This document shows, in pieces, positions 1 through 13,846 of a DNA stretch of 64,000 nucleotides. Location of the stretch: assembly GCA_947034895.1 (NCBI GenBank), contig OX344762.1, positions 34,018,760 through 34,082,759 of the forward strand, written 5' to 3'. The notes below the pieces were generated by a model, which saw only the letters and a list, made by a program, of their open reading frames with translations, made no database searches and had not been told where the DNA came from. A program made the position numbers and the translations under genes. The DNA is from Rhytidiadelphus loreus. Taxonomy: Eukaryota > Streptophyta > Bryopsida > Hypnales > Hylocomiaceae. The first letter of the stretch is position 1, and every line of letters starts with the position of its first letter.

Positions 1-182
1 TTCAAAAAATGATCAATTGTTTACTTGCACCTGAGATTTGCACCCACTCACGAAACAAAAAAATGGAATTAGGTGGAGTGTGTTAAACTTGCCTTCCATC
101 ATAAAGCATTTTCTAATACAATGTTCTTCAATCAACCTCATGACATGAAAATTTTTTATATTTAAATTGTACTTTCTATAAT

Positions 183-257
183 ATAGTCAATTGAAATGGT
201 CATTTCAAATCAAAGCTTCATTCCTTCATCCATGAAATGACCATTTCAATTGACTAT
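183..257. repeat. Perfect 25-bp inverted repeat (hairpin)
   Basis: Bases 183-207 and 233-257 are exact reverse complements around a 25-base loop. The element is small and has no obvious terminal duplication. It may be a miniature foldback element or a hairpin in a transcript. Nothing in the surrounding 1-270 region looks coding. Confidence 0.85.
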
Positions 258-273
258 ATGAAGGAATGAAGGA

Positions 274-378
274 TGAAGGATGAAATGCAAACCTCTCTTA
301 TCTTTCCAGAATTTTATGAAGCATTTTATGAATATATGAAGGATGAAATGCAAACCTCTCTTATCTTTCCAGAATTTT
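274..378. repeat. 42-bp direct duplication, period 63
   Basis: Bases 274-315 recur at 337-378 essentially unchanged, with a short A/T-rich spacer between them. The stretch from here to about 820 is AT-rich and shows no convincing gene. A short open frame on the - strand at 599-868 has low-complexity composition and is not called. Confidence 0.85.
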
Positions 379-935
379 CTTTTAACTTTGGACACTCCAC
401 ATAGTAATCTTCAATACTAGGGGTTACATATTTGCAATTCTCATAAACGTTATTGAGTACATATTTTATAGTATATTTTTATTTCATCGAAGATTCCAAA
501 TCTTGTAAGGGACAAATAAATAAAAAAATTGTTTCATTTTTGTATAAGATAGGAAACCCTATTTATGCCATGTGATTGTTTGTACCACTTCATGACCATT
601 ATGTTTTAGTTAAATATATTTCAAAATTTAAAATAACACACAAATATAGTGATTTTTGAATTGTGGTGTTAATAGGGACTCCTCCTTTAGAAGGTGAGCT
701 TGCTTTGTTACCTTGTATTGCAAATAACTTTTGTGGAATGTCATTCATCATCAGTGAGAATTGTTTGGTTTTTTTTTGAATTTTTGAAGGCATGTTGGTT
801 AGGATTGGAACACTTTTTTTTTTAATGGCCGGCCAGGTTTTAAATTCGTCGACGAATTCCGTGGCCAAGACTGACGTGGCGGGTTGAGAATGAAAGGTGG
901 CTTACGTCAGTACGGCTTGCTTTGTTGCTTCGATT

Positions 936-1259
936 TTATCCCTCAGGGTCGGGTTCACACGGCACGGCGATGGATGCTTTCCGTTCCCTTGATCCCGGCA
1001 TGTGAAACTTAAACATTTCGCACACATCCAAATGCCAACCGCCCTGATACTGATACCCTCCCAACAGCAATATGCCCGTATAATTGACGCTACCCGTCAT
1101 TGCTACAGATGATAACTGTGATTGTATTGATACCCGATATACTTGTGTCTTTGGGGGTATCAATACCCGCCTCCCAGGCGGGAAACCAAATGCGGCTTCC
1201 TCAACACGCTCTCTCGTTCCTGAAACACCCGCGAAGTAAAATCCAAATTCAAGTTCCAT
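936..1259 (-). CDS. Unrecognised 107-aa open frame upstream of FANCD2
   Basis: An uninterrupted frame from an ATG at 1259-1257 to a stop near 936 lies in a locally GC-richer block (about 820-1300), divergent from FANCD2. The product has no signal peptide, membrane segment or motif I recognise; it is rich in Gly, Ser and Val. It could be a short divergent gene sharing a promoter region with FANCD2, or a chance frame in a GC-rich promoter. No intron signals help decide. Low confidence that it is translated. Confidence 0.2.
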   Translation of the reverse strand: MELEFGFYFAGVSGTRERVEEAAFGFPPGRRVLIPPKTQVYRVSIQSQLSSVAMTGSVNYTGILLLGGYQYQGGWHLDVCEMFKFHMPGSRERKASIAVPCEPDPEG

Positions 1260-1429
1260 GCCGGATTTGATTCTTGTGTTGTTGTTGTCTGCAAGTATCC
1301 CTACTTTATGAATGCAGGGCTTTGTAAGTGGAGGGAATTTGAGTTAGTCGGATTTTCGCATCAACACACTGTTTGCTGTGAGTGCTTTCTTTAGTTTCGC
1401 ACCGGAAAAAGAACTCTTGTACATGAGCT

Positions 1430-1980
1430 TAGCCCTTGATTTTGGAGTTGCTTGTTCCGTTTTGACGGGAAAGTTTATTCAAAGAAGGACAACGGTGGAG
1501 GGGATTCTGATTTTTGGCAAATGTTTCTGTCTGGCAGTGATTTGGAGACAAGAACTCCTGTTACCATACAGTAAGTAATGTGTAAAGCTCTGTTCAGCGA
1601 CTCTGTTTCGTCTCCGATTGTTTTCCCCGTGGTTCTATTCCAAGTAATCTACAGTGGAGGCTACTACGAATTATGAAGATGATTGTTGTCGACCGAATTG
1701 TCGCCTTCGAGGAAGCGGCCGCTATAATAGTTGGTGGTTTTGGAGTTGGAGGATGGCTTTGAAGATTCCGATTTGTGCGTCTGTTTTTGTCTGGGAATGG
1801 TTTGGAGGCAATTGCTGCGTTACTAGACCTAAGGTGGAAGGCTCTTTGTAGCCACTCTTGATTTCTACCCGGTTCTCTTCCACATTATCAGAGGATCTGG
1901 AAGTGGACGCCACTACGTTCATGAATTTCGAGGATTGATTGTTGTGCTTTGTAATGTCGCCGTCGAGGAAGCGGCCACCA
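1430..1980 (+). repeat. Degenerate tandem duplication of the FANCD2 leader and start region
   Basis: The segment about 1438-1720 resembles about 1736-1980. Both contain a TTTTGGAGTTG block, a GGTTCT-TTCCA block, GTGGA-G-C-ACTACG, and finally a GTCGCC-TCGAGGAAGCGGCC block. In the second unit this last block follows the FANCD2 ATG (1954-1956). In the first unit the matching position reads TTG, so the first copy lacks the start codon. The duplication therefore placed a start-like but ATG-less copy in the 5' leader. Confidence 0.6.
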
Positions 1981-4900
1981 AGTCACGGAGATGCCAATGA
2001 GCGGCAGGGCACGCAGTCTGTGCTTCGCAGACGCACGAATCAGCAGCAAGAAGGCGACGTGTTCGTCAGCTTGCTATCGGACTCTGGGTGCAGATTATCG
2101 CCTCAGGGGCCAGTCTTATTATCCCGTGATCTCCAGCAGCGTCTGGAGATCCGGTTGACCAGAGATGCATCAGCTGTTGGACCTTTTCTGGCGGGCTTCC
2201 AATCGCATATAGATAATGGAGAGAATTTACACAGGTTGGCAATGTTTCAATTTGTATTTTCAGAATTGGTAGCGAGAGAATGTATGAGTAATTTTCCAGA
2301 TGTGGACTTCGTGATCTTGGAGGTCATGATGCAGAGCAGCGAATTCTCGAACTCGCGGTGTTCCAGTTCCAATTATTTTTAGATTTATCAGCATGAATTG
2401 AAACTTTCTGTCTTTGCTGAAACTTTGGTGCGTACAACATGGTCCTCATGTTTTGAGCACCTTCATATAATTGATGTGCCTGCGTGGTACGAATTGGTGC
2501 AGGGTGTTAATGCCTATGGCAAAAAGTAGTAATAGTTCAGAGGCTCGAGCTGGTTTTAGTCTGGCACGAATCTTGCTCACTGTTACCCCTATACAGACAG
2601 CAGTTGCTAATGTCTTGTTGGAGAAACTTCCTGAGCATATAGGAGATGACACTGGCTCTACCCTCCCCGCGCTCATGGACAGCATACCAAGGTACCACAA
2701 GAACTCCTCCATACCTAGCTAGCTAATAGTGGTGTTCCTAGTCTTCTTACTTTCATTGACCCTTTCGTACATTTGCCAGAATCGTGTGAATCGTTTCATT
2801 GGAGCTTTTGAGAGTCAGGTCTCAAGTTTCTTTGATTGCAGTTACTGCACCAGGGTGCATGCAGTGAGTCAAAAATTTCGATTTTTTAATGTACTGGTAT
2901 TGGTAAGTATTGGTGCTTTGATAGAGTCATCAATCCAATCATTGCTTTGTCTGTTTCTCTGGATCGTTTCTATGGACTGCTTTGCTTTGTTGCAGAAGCA
3001 CTGGCAGCTTCGACCGAGTAAGATCATTGAAACTCTCGAGTTCTATATGTTATTGATTTACAGTGATTTATTGTAGCAATCCACTTTATAAGTTCTCTGA
3101 AATTCATGATCCTGCACGCAGACTTATTTTGAGCCAATTTCGGTGGCTCAATTTCCTTGTTGATAGTAAGAGTCTTACAGAGAAACTCCTCGAGGTGTTG
3201 ACAATATGCCCACTGGCACTGAAAAAGGAGATTATCTCGTTTCTTCCCGAAGTTATTGTGGATGCAGACCACGAGATGGTAATGCAGGCCTTAGAGCAAA
3301 TGTTACAGGTAATTCTTCCACTATCAATAAATTGTTAAGGACCTCGCATGTGGATTTCTTGCCTCGTCTGCTATCCAAAGAACTCAGACTTCTGTCGTTC
3401 TTTTAAGCATCGAATGGGCCATCATAACTGGTCGTCTGCATATCAGTAGGCATGACTTTCCAATTTCCTATTAGTTCGCCCTGTCCCAGTCGAGTGATAT
3501 TTCGGTCGAGGTAAGCAGCGACTGTCCTCTCAGTGATTGTATCTTGGTAACATGGGTTGCAATCAGACGCGGAACTTCCTTACAGTCATTCCCACTGGCT
3601 GCGTCTGTTCGACGTGTGATGACCACCTTTTTATCCTAGTTGTAGTATATAGATGGTGGTTTTGCTTACTGACTTGTAACTTCTTCGTGCAGGAAGATCT
3701 GGAGCTTGTAGTGCCAGTGTTGGATGCTTTTTCGAATATGAATCTTGAACCTGAACTTTTTGACCAGGTGAACATTTTGAAATGCATTGATGAAAGCTTT
3801 TCTGCTAAAATTGTGTTGTTGGCGCTCACTTGATCTTGTGCAGCGATTTGAACTCTTCGTACATTACATCTGAATAAAGATGCTAAACTTTTGACTTATA
3901 CTTCGTTAAATGGTTAAACGGTTGACGACGACTATCTTAGCTCACATCTAGTGTTGGATGCGGGCTCGTTGGATGTCGTGCTATTTATACTCTTAATTTA
4001 TCGATAGTGCTTTGTATCCAGGTTGTTAGCGTTGCAGTGTCCAGCTTACGAACGGCAGATGCTGAAGACTTACCGCTTGTCATCAAGTTTTTACTTCAAT
4101 CTGCATCAAGCACAAATATCAAGCTGATTATTCAGCAACTGCGTGAACATCTTCAGTTTGTTACTATCTCTGATGTACGTTCATCTAGGCCTGATCGGAA
4201 ACAGAAGGGGTTAGTGAGTGCTCCAAATTGCGAAGCACTGATCCTTGAGGCCATTCGGTCAGGACTTCGTATGCAGAATGTAAGATACTTTGCATCATAT
4301 TGAGCCTTGGAAACTTTCCTTAGACGGTCTAATTGCAGCTTTTGGTATGTGATTTTGAAACGATTACTCAATAGTTTTGTCTGAGTGAAATGTTTGATAG
4401 GCTTCTGGAGTCTTTAGCGCGACCATCTCATGATCGTCTGGGATTACATGGGATATAGATTAACTTTGTATGTTCTAAATTTTTCTTTAGGCCTTGTTGT
4501 AGATCATAATAATCCATATCGTCCCTTGTCGTGAATGATTATCTAATCGCCTGCAGTATCCATTCTCTTCTAAGATTTATGGACCTTCTGCTTCCAGTGT
4601 GAATGTAAACTCCTTTTACCACTGCGACTGAATGCAGATCGCATGTGAAGCTATTCTCAAGGAGATTCGAAGTCTTGAAGGTGTTCAGAAGCATAAAGTG
4701 GTAGACATCTGGTTTTTATTGATCATTCATGGTAATGGAGCTCCGCACCGCAAGGCGGCCGAGTCCTTGTTGAAGCGGAAAGTAATCCAGGGTGAAATCA
4801 CACCATCTTTGATTAGGCTATGTGTGCATGGACGTGGAGATTCTCTTCAGGTTTAGTCTTTGCCAAATACCCTGTTTGTTTAATTAGATGCTTGCGAAGT

Positions 4901-7900
4901 CAATAACAGGTTGTGGATTTTTGTGCTGCTGTAAATTTTTGCATTCAGCTTTTGCCTGAGAATGCTATTGGATGTCTAGGATTATTTCAAAACTTTGCTA
5001 TCAGTTGGTGAAAGTTTCTTGAGGAACACCGAATTGGCCACACATGAATTTGGCACTCAGGTGTACATGCTTCTCTTTGAAGAATTTGTTGGTGATTTTT
5101 ACAGACGAGAGGTACGTTCCCCATCGATTCATTCTTTGATGCATTCTCTGATTTAGACAGGTATTTGATACTGGGGAGAACTCTGGGGACAGTCGGGATA
5201 CTATTTTCCTATAGCTAAAATTACCAGAGCAAATGTTCATCACTGTTTTTTCTCCTCAAATGATGTTATAATAGCATTTCAGATAATATCTTACAGTGAT
5301 TCACTGTGATTGGTCATGTTATAGTAATGGTATAGGGATTTTATGCCTAAATCTGTAGTCCTATCGTTTTGAACTATCATATGAGCTATTTTACCCTTTG
5401 CAGGTGTTGGGGTCACTTATCACGCATATTGGATCTGGTATTTCAACTGAGATTGGAGCCGCTTTGGATACTTTATGGTTGATCACAAAAAGAAAACCCC
5501 AAGAGCTGCTGCCAATGTCGACTTTCTTGAATGGTGGGCACTATTGGTTCATAGATGGAGAAATTTCAAAGAGAATGATGACTGTAATGCTTCTTCAATT
5601 CAGTGTTGATTGATTTGTGGACGACACTTGCTAGTGTGTTCATTTGATGGCTTGCTCATTTCAGGCATACTGGATTACTTGGAAGGCTTTCGGGACACGC
5701 ATCTCCACCAGGTTGTACGACTTTTCTTGAGTTCCTGGCACTCAAATGCTTGCATTAAACGCTTTGTATGGATATCCATGTTCTTCATGAATGAAGATTT
5801 TGCTTACGAACATCTTCCCCCCAATTCCATCCCTGCAAGTGCGACTTGTTCCTGCTATTTTCGTTAGCATTTTCTCATTCCCTGTTTGACCAATACTAAA
5901 TCTATGGCGTATTAATTACCGTTAGGATCCTTTCCTACAGGTTTACAGGGTGTTTTGTCATATTGCCATGGCTGCCCGAGGGCGCAGGGGGACTTCTAGC
6001 GGTGTTTCTGTTGCGGATGATCTACTTATAATAGTGCGCAAGCAGGTCAGGTGACATTCTTTAGTGTCTTTGTTTTTTTTCTGTATGAATCTCTCTGGAG
6101 TCGGATCTCCTGGTGCATATGAGAAATAGTTCAGTGAAAGATGGACGGGCATTGTGGAAATCACATGTTATTTCCCTCTAAATTGATTTCACGCTGGGTA
6201 ATTGGTTTTGCTCTGTTATTCTTGAGTTGATTTCGAATTGTTGAGTTTGGATATCATGCATTTAACAAATTCCTGCAGAGCGATATGGAAAGTACTCATA
6301 TGTCAAGGATATCGTATACCGGCGAATTCCATCTCTTGTGATTCGTTGAGTCATTTGTCCCTTCGAATATTTTGTAATAACGGTCAGGGGAATGTATCAT
6401 AGTAATATTCTGTGCCACATTTTCGGTGAGCCGAGCCAGTGGGAAGCGGAGCTAGAATGCCAGTAATCGAACTTGATCAACCAAATGGTTTCTCTTGAAG
6501 ACTCGATTATTAATCTTCCATTTGAGTAGGAAGTGTTCTGCAAGTTTCGATATTTTGACTTGTGCCAGACAATACTGAATTTGAAATCTCATTCTTCTGT
6601 TCAGATCTCAAACCCAGATTTAAAATACAAGCGCATGGGAATCATCGGAGTTTTGGGTCTTGTTACTTGCTTGGGGCGTAAAACAAGTGAGGAAGATGAC
6701 ATTGCTGCAGAAGGGATACCTACTGAGGTTAGTCTTACAGGTGTCCAGATATTGGGTGCTAGGGTGTCAGGAGTCGTTAAATGACAGTCATTGATTTTGT
6801 CTTGTTTATAATGTACTTTGTTGACGGGGACGGTAGGATGCTTTCAGATTACTCAAAATACTCGAGGACATATACCGTTGTCACCAACATCGTTTGCACC
6901 TGTTTCTGCTGTTTCTGTATCCTGTATTATTCAACTGTAAGGAATGCTCATGAGGTTGCTTAAGCACTGGTTATATATCGTCTGTTACTAAGGAATCCAG
7001 TCTCAAAGAAGCTGTGGCGCTTCTGCAAATGAACATGGACGCGTGCAAAACATCAGCAGTTGCCCGGGGTTACTTCTATGATGAGTTGGCCAACCAGTTG
7101 GAGGCCTCTGCCTTGCACCCGTCAGTAGTAGAATGGTGGGTGGTATCTTTCGTTTCAGCACTGTTCAGTTTTCTGTCTTAAGTTCAGTTTCACATGACCC
7201 ACTCTGGAGAGCGATTCGCCATAGCCATTGGTTGGATGTTGTTGGAGATATACTTGTTCAAGAGTGGAGAACATTATCCTACAATGTTGGGATCCTGTAT
7301 CAAAATGCATGTTGGTTGGAGTTGGTGTTCTGATTTCGAATATCTATGAACTTGTTGCTGAATCTGAGTGCTACTTTAGGTACTTTCCTGAATCTTGTCA
7401 TCGATTCCAATAGAGAATTTATGTGTCAGTAATCTTCCGAGCCATCTTCTAATGATTTGAATATTTCAGGGTTGCTGTCCAGACTGAAGAGTTCTCTGCA
7501 TTGTATCTTGGGGATCTTGAAGGAGGTCAGCTGCCTGATTCACCTGGTAGTGGCAGTTCAATTGCAGGTAATTGATCCTGATTTTTTCGAGGTTCAAAGC
7601 ATCTTTCTGCTTTACTGAAAGGATGAAAGAGAGGTATCTCACTGAATTTGGTGATAACTATGTTGAGATCTCATGAAATTCGCCTTGAGATTAGTCACTT
7701 GGATTGATAATTTGAGAGACCTTCACTGGTATATAAGGAGTAAATTTTGGTCTTATGACAATGTTTGGACTTGCAGGTGAAGTTTGGATGAATCTGGATG
7801 GTGATATGTCCCCCATTATACTCAATGTTTTGCCTATGCTGAGTGCATCTTCTAATAAGAGGTTTTCATTCTAATCCTAGTCACGCATTCAGTGTCTTTC

Positions 7901-10900
7901 TTAGGCTGAGATCTATTGGATGCCGAAATTGGATGCCTTGTGGTTATATTCACGCATCTCGCTGAGTCGAATCCTTGATTACACACATGTCATTAATTGT
8001 GTATTGTTCATACACGTTTCAATATTTTCTCTACTGCTTTCTGCGCAGCTTATCTCAATCATTACTGTACCTACCTGCCAACATTCGTCTGCTCGCTGCG
8101 GTATGTTACATTATCTGTTATCTATGTGTATTTCTGCATTTGACACGAGAGAGAAATGAGAGCTACTTGTGCTTACGTCTGAAGTCTTGTCAGAGTCGAT
8201 CTAAGCAGGTGAATTACCAATGAAATTAGACACCTTGTCGTGTCACCAGGATTTAATTTTTCACACTGCTTCCACAGGTGGAGCGTGAGGCAAATCAAGG
8301 TTCGTTGGGCGGCATTGATGCACTTCTAGGATGCCCACTGTATCTTCCAAAGCATGAGGTCCGTGAAGTGATTTCTTTTATCTGCAACTGGGGTCTACAT
8401 TGGGAGATCCTGGAACTGGCTTTTCTAGTATGATGCAAATCATTGTGCTAATTGTAATCATCGTATCTAGGCACGAGTTCATTTCAATCAAATGAACATC
8501 TACTACAGCATAATTTTAATCATCTTTAATTCAACTGGATCATCCAACGTAGTAAAATGCATACGTCCATTCAATATTTATGAAAGTGACCAGTAGCCAT
8601 ATCTTGTGCAGCTGCTCCTTGGTGAACAATGGAACGACCTGTCAAGAAAAGTCAAGGAGGCTTGTTGCTTTTCATTATTCTACGCTGTCAACTGGATAAG
8701 AGAACTGGTAGTTTTTCTTGTTGCCATGTTCTATCACTTTCACCTGGATCCATTCTGCATTAGAGTAGCTCTCCAGGTCTGATGCCTATGATTTCTGCAG
8801 ATAAATGCGTTCTCTACCCAGATTCAAACACGACTAGATGACAGCGGCTCACAACTGACACTAGAGGAGACGACTACAAAGCTTTTCAATCGGCTCCGAA
8901 ATTTGTTGTATGAAATAAATCTCACAGCTGCTTGAGCACCGTTTGATGTTCTTTCTTTTAATCCTAATCCAGATCTAATTCTCCTTGTGAAGTACTCCGT
9001 ATGTGAGGATATTTGAATTGACCGTGTATTGTACTACTTTATGCTCTTGATTTAACGTCTTCTACGCATTTGGTCATGTCTCTGCAGGTGCTTGGAGCAG
9101 CGATTGAATGAGTGCCTGAAAGCGGTGCCTCGTCTGTCCTTCCCCCAGCTTCACTTTCTCGCTGCTGAATCTGTTGGTGAAAAAATAGAAAAAAAACAAA
9201 ACATCTCATCCAAGGATCCACAAAAAACGGGTCAGAAAAGGAAGACCAAGGTATCGAAGAAAGAGAAAGCGGGCGTCAATGGAGATAAAGCCCCAAACAC
9301 TGGAGATGGCCACACTCAGGACTCTCAACGATCACAGCAAGGCCAGACACCTGGAGCTCCTGCAAATGCCACAGAGGGTGTTCCGGTTGCTGACAAAACC
9401 ACCGATGTGCCAAGTGAAAACGGGCAAGGGACTTGTACAGTGCTCGAAGAGCAAAGGTGGAAGTTTCGAGCTCTCACTCTCACATGTACAGCTATCTTGT
9501 CAATACCTGAGGTATGTCTTGGAATTTTTGCACAGTTGCAGTCCTCTATTTCGGACGTCTAATCTGTATCGCTGCGCACTGTGCACGAAAATAAATTGGA
9601 TACTTAATTTAGTCCTTTTGATGATCCCTTTAGATCACCTATCGGGCAGCATAGTATTTATCTCCTCATCAATTTTGAGAGAGCTGAGCGTAGAGCAGAA
9701 CCTTAGGGGGCTTCTATTGGAACAGCTTATTAAGAGACGAGGGACTGCAAGCACAATTTTGATCTACCTCTCTAGATGATGTTTTTACAGTTTAAGGACT
9801 TCTTAATCAGTCTCGCACAAGTAAAATTTTAACCTACGTTATTCTAGCTGGATAGAAACTAGAAGTTCTTATTTATTTTTTGTTTTTCTTCAAGGGTACA
9901 TATTTACGTTGAAGTGATTTTTCGTTTCAGGGCACAAATGTCGCATGCTGTACTGATTCGTCTTGTCAGGTAACTTCATCAACTGTCTTTTCGCACCCTA
10001 AACCTTCTTACAGGTCAGACCGGGACGTCTGATCGTTTGCTACACACCCTTTCTTTCCGTAGTGTCTGATTTTACTCATCTTCAACTGGGTAAGTAGGTT
10101 TGAGGTCATGAAGTGGCCAATTGACGATCTTGTTTGTGTATGCCAGCTTCCCCTCTATCTCTACATCTTACAAGATCTATACAATAAACTGGATATTTCA
10201 TTAGAGCAACCGACTCGAAAATTGGCTCCTTGGGTAGTTGCTGCTCCCACCCCCAAATCACCCTCTGGTTTGGGATCCCTGAGTGCTGCTGATGTTTTAA
10301 AGAGGTTGCAAACTGTCTTCCCAAGTCTGAAGCGGCACCTGAATTCTGCCGTTTCCCAACTTCGTCCAGGTAATTTTAGTATCATCGTAGATTAGTCGTC
10401 TGTAGAACTTTCGTGGACTGAAATATCCCTTTCATGTACTCCCCTAAGCCCCGGTTTGGAAAGTCTCTTGATTTGAAATAGTTTTGGAATCTTACTTTAA
10501 TGCCAGGATATTTCTCCGAGAGAACGGATGAAGAGCTTGCAATTTGTGAAGGCCATTGGAAGGCACAGTCTACTGCCGCAGGCAACCCAGCAGGACTGAT
10601 TCCGGATGTCTCCCCCAAAGAAACTGCTCAATCTTTTCTAATGTGTACACTTCGATGCCTAGGCAAGGTACTGTTTATCTCCTGTGTGACGTACCATCTC
10701 ATTAGCCAGTTGGTCATTGAGCAGTTTGTGCAGGTATTATCTACAGGATGCTGCCTTTTTTATAGTAGATTTCTCTAGAAGTATCTGGTGATGCGTATAC
10801 CGTAACTGTTAATTTGTTAATTTTTATCTGTTTCTCCAGGTTTTTGCTTATCCAGATCTTACTCTGCCAACGCATTTCCTTGTTTTTAAAGAGCTCCTGT

Positions 10901-13846
10901 CAGCATTCAGCTCAGCTGAAGGTGCCAATGAATTAGCTGCAGATCTATTACCCCGGCCTGCAACAGGTAGCCTTGAGCATATTTTTTGTGGCGCCTACTC
11001 GTACCTGGACAGCTTACATGATGCAGGTATTTCAAATGAACATTTCATTAATAATTGCCTGAAATTCTATGCACTGAATCCTTCCTGTCCTCTCAAGTAC
11101 GTATCATGAACGATTATCAGGTTTGAGCTTCTCATTTTGGAAACATATCTCTGCTTCTGAGCAGTATTTACAGCGACTGTTAGCGTCGGCTTTATTCTGT
11201 TTTTCGCTTTGTTCCATTGCATATTAGAGCTGAGTTCCTTCATCTCACCAAAATTTCTTCTCTCTCCAGCGGCTGGTTCATCACTTCCCGTTGCAACACA
11301 ATTAGTGATGGTTCTTAAAGCACTCGTAGACTGCGCGAAGGCTTGTGACAACCAACCTGCAGATGAAAGAAGAAGACGTGCCAGCTTTGTTCGGGTAGCA
11401 GGGTTTCTTCCTCTCATGCAAGCACATTTGAGTGTCTCGGCTGGCCGGGTGTTGACCCATGATTGGGATGCGTTCGAACCCTGGAAAAGCAAAGTGCGTG
11501 CTTTTGACCTGAATGCTCCTTCAAATTGTTTTCAGCATGCTGATTTAATGATGAGAGCAGATATTCACTGAGGTTGTTGTCTTGCAGGGGGATATGTTAC
11601 AGCAGTTACTCCGCATGCACATCAGGTGCAATTCATCGCCTCTTGAGCTGTTGGAGGATATGGCTTGCAATATCTTACCACAGGTACCATCTGAGTCTGA
11701 GTGAGCTTTAGTGTCAATTAGTTCTCGCACTATTTCAGGACGGGGTGCCAATTCTTGAATCTAAGCATCTAATGTCACGTTCATAAGAGCGAGCCACGAA
11801 GTCATATTCATGTAAATGAGTGGTTAACAATACTGGGGTACTTGGGGCTGCTGTTGTGTCAGGTGCCTACGAAAGGAAGCAAAATAAACCTGGGAGTTGA
11901 GGGCTATCCTTCTCTGTCCTACAATACATTTTTGATATGGTACCGTGTGCTGGTGAGTTGATCAGAGTATTTTGAAGAGCATGTATCATCAAAGTTGGAT
12001 AGGCAACTTGATGCATTGAGGAGAGGAAATTTCCCATAGAACTTCCATCTTTTCATTGCTTTCGTATTGTTTCTGAAATTGTATGCAATGTCTTATTCAC
12101 CCATTTTCTGAGGCTTCTTTCTGGTGGATTTCTGGTGAGAATTCAGCATGAGGAGGTTCTCAGTCTATTTGAAGAAGTGGTAATGACCTTGCCGAGCCTA
12201 TTCTATTCAAGCATGTGATATATAGAAATGAATGTACTTATCATACCTCAAGAATTTTGAATGATACACTAAGTAGACAAACTAGATCGACTTTACCTTG
12301 GCAGAACATGTTTTATATATATGTTTCATAGACTTTAATCATAATTATCTGGTTGCTATGTCACATATCCTGGAGAGTGTCGAAAGTTGAATATTTAGTG
12401 TGCGACCGATCTGATTTCTCTGTCCATTACAGAATATAACTGGAGCTTTAGTCCCGTTGATCCCGTTCTTGACGTTTTAATCTTGGGTGCAGATGAGAGA
12501 GGTTTTGTCACAAATCAAATCGAAAACTCCCCTTCCTAAAGATGCTGTGATTATTATGCTGACGAATGCTCACCACTGTGTCAAAGTGCATGTGGCACTA
12601 GTACACTTAACAAAGACTCACGAGAAGGTATCCTATTCATTGTTAGTATTCTTTCTTCGAATGTACTGAGAAAAATTCTTTTGCGCTAGCACAATTTTGG
12701 TTGATGTGATTAACGATCTAACGAATGGTTATAATTTGATCGTGTTTTCGCAGAGTGCCGTACATGCAGCTGCTGTAAAGTGCGGTGGAAAATTTGTAGA
12801 CGCTTTTTTGAAAGGTAATTTACCTCGACTTGTATGAAGCGGTGCCCGCCGTCCTCTGAGGTTATATGTAGTAACATAAACATTATTGGATTGGATTGAT
12901 TGCAGGCATGGATTTCTTTGAGGCAAAATTTGAAGCTCATAAGGATATCATTATCACGTTGGTAAATTGCCGTTTCTATTTCCTTTCTTAATTTCTCTCT
13001 TTTATTTTGCTTTTGAATGCCTTAAAACCTCTTAAATGCTAAAAAAATCCTGCATATTCTTTCTCCCATATCAAGTGCAGATGCTTTTGCTGACTCGATG
13101 CCTCAATAGTGTTAGCTCTCTAGTTGTCAATTCTTCTACATAGTCACAGTGTGTCTCCTGTTCACAAGATATGCTACTGATGAGGCTTCCATCGGATACA
13201 TTATTAGGTCAAAGAGCTGCAGAAAGCTACTCGGATAGTTCAAACCATCTGTGCTGATGCCAAGGTAAGTGTATTCTGCCAGTTTATCGACTGCTTACTG
13301 CTATCAAATAGCTTTAGATGCTGCTTTCTTAATTTGCGGTCATCTTTTAGTTCGATTCTGATGCGACTTAATTTCCTGCTATCAGGGCCAAAAAAGGATG
13401 CCTGTTGCAACCAAAGTGCCAGCTGTTAAACGGTCCATGGAGAAATTTATATTCTGTGTGAAGGCTCTTCTGCACGGTGCATCCAATGGCAGCTCGTTTT
13501 GGATGGGTAACAGTCATTGCCTTATCGTTTGTAATCTCATTTCTGCTCTGAAAGTACGTTGACTGCATGCCCAACTGTTATCGGCAAGGACGTCTCGAGT
13601 GGACATCTACAAGATGATATTTGCTTGTGTCCATCCCATTTCTCAATATTCTTACGTACTTTGTGTGCCTCCAATTCAGGCAACCTTAAACATAAGGACT
13701 TGCAAGGGCGTGAAGTTGCATCTCAGATGTATCCAGAAGATGACGAAGAAGAAGATGAGGAAGAAGAAGAACCGCAAGAGGACGAGCCTGACTCAGACGA
13801 GACTGTTGATGAAGAAGTTGCCTTGGCTGAAGGGGATGCTATCTGA
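1954..13846 (+). CDS. FANCD2: FANCD2, Fanconi anaemia D2 protein, complete 33-exon gene
   Basis: FANCD2 pairs with FANCI as a DNA clamp in interstrand crosslink repair; the FA core E3 monoubiquitinates one lysine. Exons (GT-AG): 1954-2234, 2503-2691, 3122-3308, 3693-3767, 4022-4279, 4638-4850, 4980-5111, 5404-5533, 5665-5711, 5941-6045, 6605-6727, 6993-7135, 7470-7567, 7777-7861, 8049-8100, 8278-8358, 8612-8707, 8801-8907, 9088-9511, 9931-9969, 10147-10369, 10507-10667, 10840-11026, 11270-11493, 11588-11683, 11863-11952, 12147-12179, 12493-12627, 12754-12814, 12906-12961, 13208-13264, 13386-13506, 13680-13846. The sum, 4,476 nt, is an exact multiple of three (1,491 aa; human 1,451). Family blocks seen include FVSLL near residue 36, the helical LPEH/SQFRWL region, GILDYLEGF, VRKQ (Lys538, equivalent to human K561), KYKRMGIIG, YFYDELANQ, and near the C-terminus FWMGNLKHKDLQG followed by a Glu/Asp tail. 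The start matches the human N-terminus well. Exons 27-28 are least certain: a small extra exon may lie near 12433. Confidence 0.93.

Noticed and set aside
599..868. 89-codon - strand frame as a gene
   Set aside because: It crosses A/T runs, shows no motif and has the composition of non-coding DNA.
5067..5069. Loss of the FANCD2 monoubiquitination lysine (Met at the VYM position)
   Set aside because: I first took the human YKYAFK lysine to be K561. Counting the remembered human sequence puts that lysine near 459 and K561 in VIRKQ, which is conserved here.
1954..13846. FANCI rather than FANCD2
   Set aside because: First impression from the helical repeats and GILDYLE. The order of blocks, the VRKQ lysine, the LLGCP region and the FWMGNLKHKDLQG C-terminus followed by an acidic tail fit FANCD2 throughout.
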